Assembly (NCBI GenBank): GCA_008828725.1 | Contig: MEHQ01003200.1 | Location: 103,095 to 167,094 of the forward strand | Direction: 5' to 3' | Length of the DNA: 64,000 nucleotides | Source: Saccharina japonica | Taxonomy: Eukaryota; Sar; Phaeophyceae; Laminariales; Laminariaceae | Shown here: piece after piece, positions 23,501-32,500 of the stretch | Position numbering within the stretch: the stretch's first letter is position 1 | Layout: every line of letters starts with the position of its first letter | The notes under the pieces: generated by a model | What the model was told of the DNA's origin: nothing | The model's input: only the letters and a program-made list of their open reading frames with translations | The model's database searches: none | Position numbers and translations under genes: made by a program

Positions 23501-26500
23501 TGACGCCTACTACGATAGAGGCAGCACTTTTCGGCTGAATTTTTTTCCTGAATGATTGGTCGCCTTAAGGGCCCAAATTAACGAGTACCTGGTATTAAAT
23601 AAATTCAATTTGGAAAAATAAAAATTCAAATTCGCTTTTCATTGGTCAACACACGCACCAGCACCAAAGATTAGGATCTTGGGGTATAATCTTGAGTGGT
23701 GGTGCGGGTTCTGACCAATGAGAAGCGGATTTTTTTTTTTTTTTTCCAAATTGTTTTTTTGTTTCTTCGTTAAAACGGGCCCTTAGGGCCCGAATTAACG
23801 AGCATAAAATAAAATCAATTTGGAAAAAATAAAATTCAAATTCGCTTGTCATTGGTCAACACACGCACCAGCACCAAAAATTATGCCCCAAGATCCTAAT
23901 CTTTGGTGCCGGTGCGTGTGTTGACCAATGAAAAGCGGATTTGATTTTTTTTTTTCCAAATAGTTTTTTTTTCTTCTTCGTTAAAACGGGCCCTTAACCC
24001 ATACTCGATGGTCTTTAATTATTGCGTTGCAAGATGTTTCGTGTTGTAGCAACGCCTGTACAATCATTCCTCGGGCACATACATAGCACTTTCCCCCCCG
24101 CCTCCAAAATCAGGTTTAGAGTGAGGCATAAAGAGCTCCTCAAGTTATATACCACGCTCAGAAAAAAAGTGTTGCACCTCTTATGTACCTATATAGCATG
24201 CGTCCAATGGCGCCTGCTACGGTAGAGGTGCACCATTTTGCCTATGTACCTATAGCATGCGTCCAATGGCGCCTGCTACGGTAGAGGTGCACCATTTTGC
24301 CTTATAAGGGTGGTCACTTGAAGAGCTCTATACATCTTACCCCCAAAAACTGATTTTGGAGGAAAATAAAAGTGTTACGACGTATTATATGTACCCGAGA
24401 TGAACAAACCCACGGCCTGAGTAAAAAATGAACAATATTGCAACATAGGGATGGCATGCCGACGGTTTTGGTGTAACCTTATGGATACTTACCCGAGAAA
24501 TGGGACATATTGTGTCCCCTAAAAAGGATGCCCCTTTGCGAACTTAGGTACACTAAAGACAAGTAAGATGTCCCATTTCCCGAGAAATGGGACCTCTACC
24601 TTGGATAAGGTGTACAGAGGCACTCAGGGCAGGTCCTTGCGCCCAGGTATATACCAGGTTCGGGATATGCAGCAGGCTCTCATCTTAGCCAATCATATTC
24701 ATTTGTTACTATTAAATCTCGATTCGTGATTTCACGTTGTTTGGCCGTATACAAAGGATTAATTTAACCCTTATAGGACTGGAGTCCTGTTTTGGGGACA
24801 AATTACTTAGAATTAGAGTGGTTTGTCCCCAAAACGGGACTCCAATTCTAAAAGGGTTAAGGAGTCGGGCCCTCATTCCGAAAACGTTTCAGCCAAAAAA
24901 AGGTATACCTTACCTGGTATACCTCTATCGTAGCATAGCACGCGTCCAATGCATCTATGTGTATCTACCCTCATTTGTCCACATGACGAAAGTAAGAATC
25001 GACGTGATCTGTCCAGGATGTGGTATATATAGTTTTACGTCGCTGTGGAGACAAGACCTGAGCTTTCGACGAGTTATCGAAGTCAATCAATCAAGCTTGG
25101 CACATTTTTTTCCTTTTTTTTTTTTTCTTTCTTATGTGTTAGACATTCGTCAATAATGTGTGGAACTCGGTCCAAGAGGTCTCATCACCACCCCCCCCCC
25201 TCACCCCTGGCGGGTTGGTTGTGCGTAGCAGTCTGAAAAAAAAAAAAAAAAACACGGCGTGCGATTACTCCCCCCCCCCCCTACGTGCGAACTACGTGCG
25301 TAAGTTGAAATGGCAATATAAAGTAAAGAACATGCCAAATAAGAGGTTGCCAGCCATAGCTGATAAAGCTGTATGGGAGAAAGTAACCAAAGGGCGAGCT
25401 GGAATAAGGTGGGATAGCGTAGTCGAGAAAGTATGGAAGGACATAGGAAACCAAAAAGAGAGCTGGCCATAGAGAAATTTAGCGGATACAAGACAGAAGT
25501 AAAAGAAAGGATAGAAAGAAGGGAAAGGCTAGCACTGAGAAAGAAGGTGGAAGGGGAAGAACACTTAGAGATGTACGGGGGGTTGAGAGAAGGAATAGGA
25601 ATGAAAAGGTATCTGCACGGCCCAATGGACTTCGCGAAAAAGCTGAAACTGCGATTTCGTGTAGGGGACCTGGACCTGCCAGAAAGAAGAAGGAGGTATA
25701 CCAGTAGCCGGGAGGAGGAGGAAGTAGATGCACAGATGTGCCCATGTGGCAAAGCCATAGAGAGTAGAATTCACATAGTGGGAGAATGTGAAAGGTACAA
25801 GGAGGAAAGGGATGTGCTAGAGGGGGAGATGAGGAAATTAGACGAGTGTGACATGGAGCAGTTGGTACACTAAATAGTAGCGATAAAACGATCGCTATCT
25901 TGGGAGATAGATGGTGGCCACAGGCGGCGAAGCAGGAAGGGGATAAGATTAGCAAAAGGTTTCTTTGTAATATATGGAAACAACGTAATGAGCGCCCAAG
26001 TGTTGGAGGTGTCTCTATTAGGAGTAGGAACGGTGCTCCGTCGCGAAAGAGATGCGTGGTCAATGGTCAAATGACTAAGGCAAGCAACAAATGAGTACGC
26101 CCCCCCCCCCCCGTCGCATCGCTTAAAACCGATTCCCCGCTTTTTTTTCCCGCGAACGCGTCTTGCGCACGACATCGAAAAATCGAAATCGGTATATAAT
26201 CGACAAAATCGACAAAAAAAATCTCAGAAAATTCTGAAGGAGACCAACTACTGGGAGGAGGTGGGAATCCTGCTCGGGGGGCGACAGGTCCACTTGTACC
26301 TGACGGGCTTGGAGATGAGCGGGAACTACAGCGTGTGCAAGACCGACGACCGACAAGTGAGTATATATCTACCCTTGAAAAAAAAATGAGCTGCGAAACA
26401 TTTCCCTTGTTATTCAATGCTGCTCGGTACGTAGCGATGGTGATGATGTCCAAAGGGATATTAACGCCAATTTTGTCGGATTCAGCACGCCCCGCTCGGC

Positions 26501-29500
26501 GTAGGCTCTACCTTGCGCCACCCCCGACCCCCCCCTCTTAGCTCTAAAACATTATCCTGCACTAAATCCAAGAGGCTCGTCCACAAAACCATTGTTGCAG
26601 TTTTCGTGCACTAAATCCAAGAGACTCGTCCACAAAACCATTGTTGCAGTTTTCGTTAACAGTACTGGTAGGTCTTACAATCTGCTCGCGCTGGAATTTA
26701 CCAGGCATTTAGTTGGTTGTCCGGATACTGTAGTTGACTTGCCTGGTCCGCACCTCGACTCGTTTTCGTAGTTCAGTTTTTTCTTGCTCGATGCGAGAGC
26801 GGCGCGAGCAGCGTTTCTGGCCAGGTTTGGTCCGTTTTTGGCCGTACGTTGGGGTTTAAGGTCAGGATTAGGGTTTGTGGTTGGGTCTTGCCTTGCCTTG
26901 CCTTGCCTTGCCTTCCCCTGCCTTGCCTTGCCCTGCCCTGCCCTGCCTTGATTTGCCTTCTATCCTGGCCTGCCTTAGCCGCATCTTGTGTTGTCTCGTG
27001 GTCTAGATCAACACACAAGCAGTAACACCCCATGCCACCGCGTGTGCGTGCACACACGTGCGTTTCGCGCTTGCCCGTCTGTGTTGCCGCCCACCTCAGG
27101 ATCTAGCCATGCCTGTAGAGTGCTGGAAGGGAAATGCTGCCGACTTCCTCCTCCAGAGGTGAGCCACACGGTCAGCCTAAGGGTTCACTGACGCTTTACT
27201 CCCCCGGTGGCTATCTCCGCCGCGCCTGCCTGCCCCCCCCCCCCCCAAAGATGTCAGGAGACGGCCAGTCTAGGGAAAATGTGTCGATCCGAGTGGAGTG
27301 TTCCACACTATTAATAAAGCCTTAACCCTTTTAGAACTGCACTGTCTAGAACTAAATATTTCACTCTAACTCTAAGTGTTATGTCCCCACATGGGGACTC
27401 CAGTCCTAAATGGGTCAGGGAGCAGCTACGGTAGAGGGTGATCACTTGAGGAGCTCTATACTAAAAGAAAGTAAAAAAAAAATGTTTTTTTTTTGGGAAA
27501 ATGTGTCGATCCGAGTGTTCCACACTAAATCCTTAGGGAAAAGCTACGGTAGCCTGCATGCAGGTGCACCATTTTTTTTTTCTGAGAGTGGTCACTTGAT
27601 GAGCTCTATACTAATTTTTTTTTTTTTCAGGAAAAATCAAGTGCTACGTACGTACCCGGTGAACGAAACCATGGCCTACAGTATAACTACGCTACGAAAA
27701 ATATCGCCACAGAGAGAATAAAATTCCGACGATGTTGGGCTTAACCCCTTAAGAACTGGTCCCCCAAATTTGGGGGCAAACTACTTGGAATTAGTGTGGG
27801 ACATTTTTTCAGTTCTGAATGGGTTAAGGAGCCCCCCCAGTCATTCCGAAAACGTTTCAGCCTAAAAAAGGTATACCTTATACCTCTATTGTACTTACAG
27901 TACCACGCGTCCCTACTGTAGTAGTTTAGCGTCAGCCAAGGAAAAAAAATGGAATTTTCCCCTCACGGTCAAGGAGTGAATGCTTATGACTGGCTGACGG
28001 GGGGGGGGGGGTCATTAACTGGGGGCCGTCCTTATCGAGCAACTTTTCCCCAAAAATTCCAATATTTTTTTCCAAGAAAAACAGGAAAAACAGGAAATAT
28101 TTTCAAAGTTTGGAAATTTAGCAGAGGGCTAAATATTTTGGAAGTCTTCGCATTCCAATATTTGGAAAAAAAAATGGGAAATATGGAACTACTAAAAATT
28201 GCGCGAAAACAATATTGGAATTTTTAGAAATTCGTGGCTCCGATAGGAATGGCCCTGAGAAACTATCCCATGTCGTTCCAATTCCAATGCCGTTCGTGTT
28301 GTACACTGTGTTTCGTTGTGTTTTCCTACATGTATATCCCATGGGATTGTCCTCGTCTTGATTCATTTTCGGTAAGCTTTTGGTGAGATGGAGAGCTCCT
28401 ATACTATAATAAAGTGAGGAGCCTCATGAAACAATAGGTGCGACCCTTGTAAGGCTAAATAATAGCACAATAGCACACGTCTAAGCTGGGAAGTAAAAGT
28501 GACGGTTACAAGAAAAAAGGAGCATCAATGTGAGGGGAACGCGGGGGGGGGGGATGCTGCCTCGTCACTCGTCCCAAGCAAAGTTAAAAGTTTCACCACC
28601 GATGCGAGGGTGGTCGTTTTTTTTTTTTCGACATCTCACAGAATTTTTTGTTCGTTAGGGGGGGGGAGGGGGTTACTAAAACCAAGTGAAAAAAAGGAAA
28701 ACAAGGATTTTTTTTTTTCCATTTTCTTATTTCATCATGGTGATCACAACGGTTGCAACGGTTTTCTATTCCGACCTCTGGGGGTGTGGTGTGTCGTTTT
28801 CTCTTTTTTCTGGACGCCCCTGACCGATGTCGTCTTTTTTTACTATTACGGGGGAGCATAGTAAATACTAGTAAATAGGGCCTACGGTACCCACAAAAAC
28901 CTATATATTCCCCTGTTTTTACTAACAATATTTGGTCCTATTTACTATGGTCCTCCGTGATAACAAGTAGTTGTACAATACAGACTCTAATTCTATTTTA
29001 CTCGATGCGAGTCGACGAGGGAAGAAAGGAGGGCTGCAAGTCCTCTCGCGATAAAAAATGCAAGGCACGAACCGTAGTGGGGGGGGGGGGGGGGGGGCGA
29101 AGAGTCCACTTTGTGACCCCGGATCTGAGTTACTACTATTACGGGACACCATAGTAAATGCTAGTAAATAGGACCTACGGTAGACACAAAAACCTATATA
29201 TTTACCTGTTTTTACTAACAATATTTGGTCCTATTTACTATGGCCCTCCGTACAGTAGTCTGCCTCTATTAGCACAATAGCGAGAGCTTGCCCATTTCCC
29301 GGAGTTTTATGTATCACATTTGATACGGTGTACATAGGCGCTATCGTCACAGCAGGAGTATACGCACTTGAATCACCGGGGGGGGAAATAAAAGAAAAGG
29401 ATTCAGTATTTCCCACTGGTCGGCGAAATTTTCGTCCCCGAGTTTTTGACCAACTCGCTGAAAAATGCAGAGCCGAACCGTTCACAATGGGGATGAGGGT

Positions 29501-32500
29501 CGTTTAGCTTTCGGGAGACCTGCTCGAAGTTGGTGACCACGCGCGTTGCGTGCGTGCGTGAGCAGGTAGGCAGACCAATTGAATCGCCATCACGCGCGTG
29601 CCCTTTGCCCAGCGTCAAGCGCACATCTATCTGGACTGCTGTATTTTTTTGTTTGGTTTGGCCGCCACCAATTTTCGTACAAAATGGGCCGAAAAATGAA
29701 AATTATTTGACTCTTAAGTTCCCGTACGATAATCGTTTTCTTTTTGATGAACCTGGATAAACCAATATGTTTTCAAGAGCCGGCTCGATTTCTTCGCATT
29801 CTGGGGCTGACAGACGTTACTTCGAAAGCAACAGAAGAAAAAGTCTGGTTGCAACCTACAAAAATAACGACCGTCCAACTTTAGAAATTGAACAGCTACT
29901 GTAAAGGGAAACTTATAAAAACGGCCTCGTAAGTGAGCTAGCTACGTATAGGATCCTTACAATATGTGTTCCCTGGCCCAATAGGTGACAGGTTTAAAAG
30001 CCTAAGCACACAAATTTGTTTAAGTAACGTTTTTTCTTTTTTTTACCGCCCTGCCGGTGCCTGTGGGCAACCCGTTCCTTTCCAGTGGGCGGCTGGAAAC
30101 GTTCCAGACGGAGGAAACGTACGTCGTGGGCTTGAACCCCGGGTTCGGTGCGGCGTCAGTTCAGGTCGCGAAAAATTTGCACAAGGATGTACCGGCGGCA
30201 GACGGTGAGCCACCCCCCCCCCCCCCCCCCCCCCTCCCCCCTCTCTATTTATCCCTCCCACTCTCTACTTAACCCCTTCCTCCCCTCCCCTCCTATCCCC
30301 CCGCCTCCCACCTCTCTACGTACCTGGTATGTATGTCGAAGTGTGTGAGCTTGAAGTTTTTTATTTCGCCCATGCGCCGAAGGAGAAGAAAGAAAACAAA
30401 ACAAAAAACAAGGGGATGTTCGGTAGAGTATATTATACCGGTGCCTGTGGGTATTCTTGATGGGCGTACCGAGCTTACCGAAGGGCCTCGCGGGTCAATT
30501 CGGGTCGGATCGGGTAAGGGTGACCCGACCCGACGCGACCCGACCCGACCCGACCCGACCGATCCAACCCGACCGATCCAACCCGACCCGACCCGACCCG
30601 ACCCGACCGATCCAACCCGACCCGACCGGTGAGATTCCCAAAACTTGTTTATCCAACCCGCGGGTCGGGCCATTGGCCGTGAGGAGCCCTGGTGTTTACG
30701 GCGCAAATACCCCCGGTATAGTTTGGTACGACCCCTACCGAAGACACGCTTTTGCAAGAAAAATACCAACATGTTTTGGTGTTTGCGCGCCTGGATCCCG
30801 ACAGGGTCACACAACAACAAAAAAGACGTACGACACACTTTAAAAAAAAAAGAAGAGAATTTTCGTATTTTCCCCTTTCTTGGCGCCTTTTATATCGTCC
30901 AAGTTAGTAATACGTGTATCCGGAGATCGTCGTAAGGATCTCCCATGCAGGTATCACCGATTCATTTGGTCACAAGATCTTCGTCTCTTATCGTACAACT
31001 GGGACGTCAGATCTCCTATGATATCATCTGTAGGATCTCGGTACAATCCTTCGTCCGTTCGGACGAACTGTGATCGGTAATATTGACGAGCATTAATAGT
31101 ACCAAATGAAAAAGTTATCCCACACTATGTAATGTACGTGCTTCCAAGCAGTTGGTCCCCAAGGCTTGAGTGCAGTTCAAAAGCAAGCTCCCCGTTTTTT
31201 TCCGCCTTTTTTTCTTCGTCTTTTTCGTTCCGTTTCGTTTTCCGTTTCCGTTTCCGTTTTTTGTCGTTGTTCGTTTTTTTTTCACGTCTTCTCTTTCCGG
31301 TTGTTTGCTTTGCGTTTTTTGCTTTGCGTTCTCCACTCGTTTTCCATTTTCGTTTCCGTTTCCGTTCTTGTTGTTTTTCGTTTACGATTCTGCTCGTTTT
31401 GTTTATTTCCGACAGTGATTTGGAGCTGGCTTCCTTCTCTCTACTTGATGGCGGCCCTCGACCTGCCTATGCTGTTCACGTCATCCTCTCGTGAAGGTGA
31501 AAGTTCTTCCTGGCATGTTTCCTGGGTCGGATCTGTCGTGTACAGATCCTGCCACAACATATGGTAACGGCATAATCTAGCTCATGTTCCCCGGTGGGAG
31601 CCGTACAATATGTCTGCATGATCTCGCGCACGTTTCCTGGGTTGGATCTGTGGTATACAGATGCTGCCACAACATCTCATAAAGGCGGGGTAGGATCTAG
31701 ATGGTCTGGACGATCTATCTGTAGATGATATATCTGTAGATCTATCTGTAGATGATCTATCTGTCGATGATACATCTGTAGATGATATATCTGTCGATGA
31801 TACATCTGTAGATGATCTATCTGTAGATGATATATCTGTAGATGATCTATCTATAGATGATATATCTGTAGATGATATATCTGTAGATGATATATCTGTC
31901 GATGATCTATCTGTAGATGAGGTATCTGTAGATGATCTATCTGTAGATGATCTGTCCGAGGTGGGAGAGGGGTATACATAGGTCGTAGGCTGCCCTGGGT
32001 GTGATACCGGTAGTGTGTGTTTTTTTGTTTCAATGCAGTTCGCGATTGCCGCGCGTTGATTTTTTGTTTTTGCCACATTTTTGTTCTTGTTTTTTCGCCG
32101 GTTCGGTGCTTGTGGTGGTAGGTTTCCGCCTCATCGAACGGGCCACAGATCCAAATTTCATTATCTACAGTAGATATATCAGGGCAGATCTTTTGATATA
32201 CCTGATCTGTACGGTCTCGCTCATGTTGCCCGGGTGGGAGCCGTGTAATCTGCCATGGTCTAGCAAATGTGTCCAGGGGTTGGATATGCACAGGTACCGG
32301 TCCTGCACAGCATTTCATAACGGCAGGTTTTAGGATCTAGATGTTGGATCTGTACTGCACAGATCCTGCACAGCATTTCATAACGGCAGGTTTTAGGATC
32401 TAGATGTTGGATCTGTACTGCACAGATCCTGCACAGCATTTCGTACCGGCGGGTTAGGATTTATATGTTTGATCTGTACTGTACAGATCCTGCACAGCAT

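Larger units (their letters stand above)
26990..30085. other. Intron 6/7 content
   Basis: Apart from exon 7 this stretch holds degenerate copies of the GGTATACCTTATACC..GGTAGAGGTGCACCATTTT repeat, TTAACCC-family relatives at 27320-27420 and 27740-27835, two TAGTAAATA MITEs and a SINE fragment. No further exon was recognised. Confidence 0.4.

Noticed and set aside
26101..26112. Poly-C runs as sequencing or assembly artefacts
   Set aside because: They occur consistently at the same position after ATGAGTAC in many independent copies and in both orientations, so they are an element feature. Exact lengths may still be inaccurate.
30333..30843. Frames with Pro/Asp/Arg repeats on both strands
   Set aside because: Produced by the CCCGA repeat. 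No gene signals.
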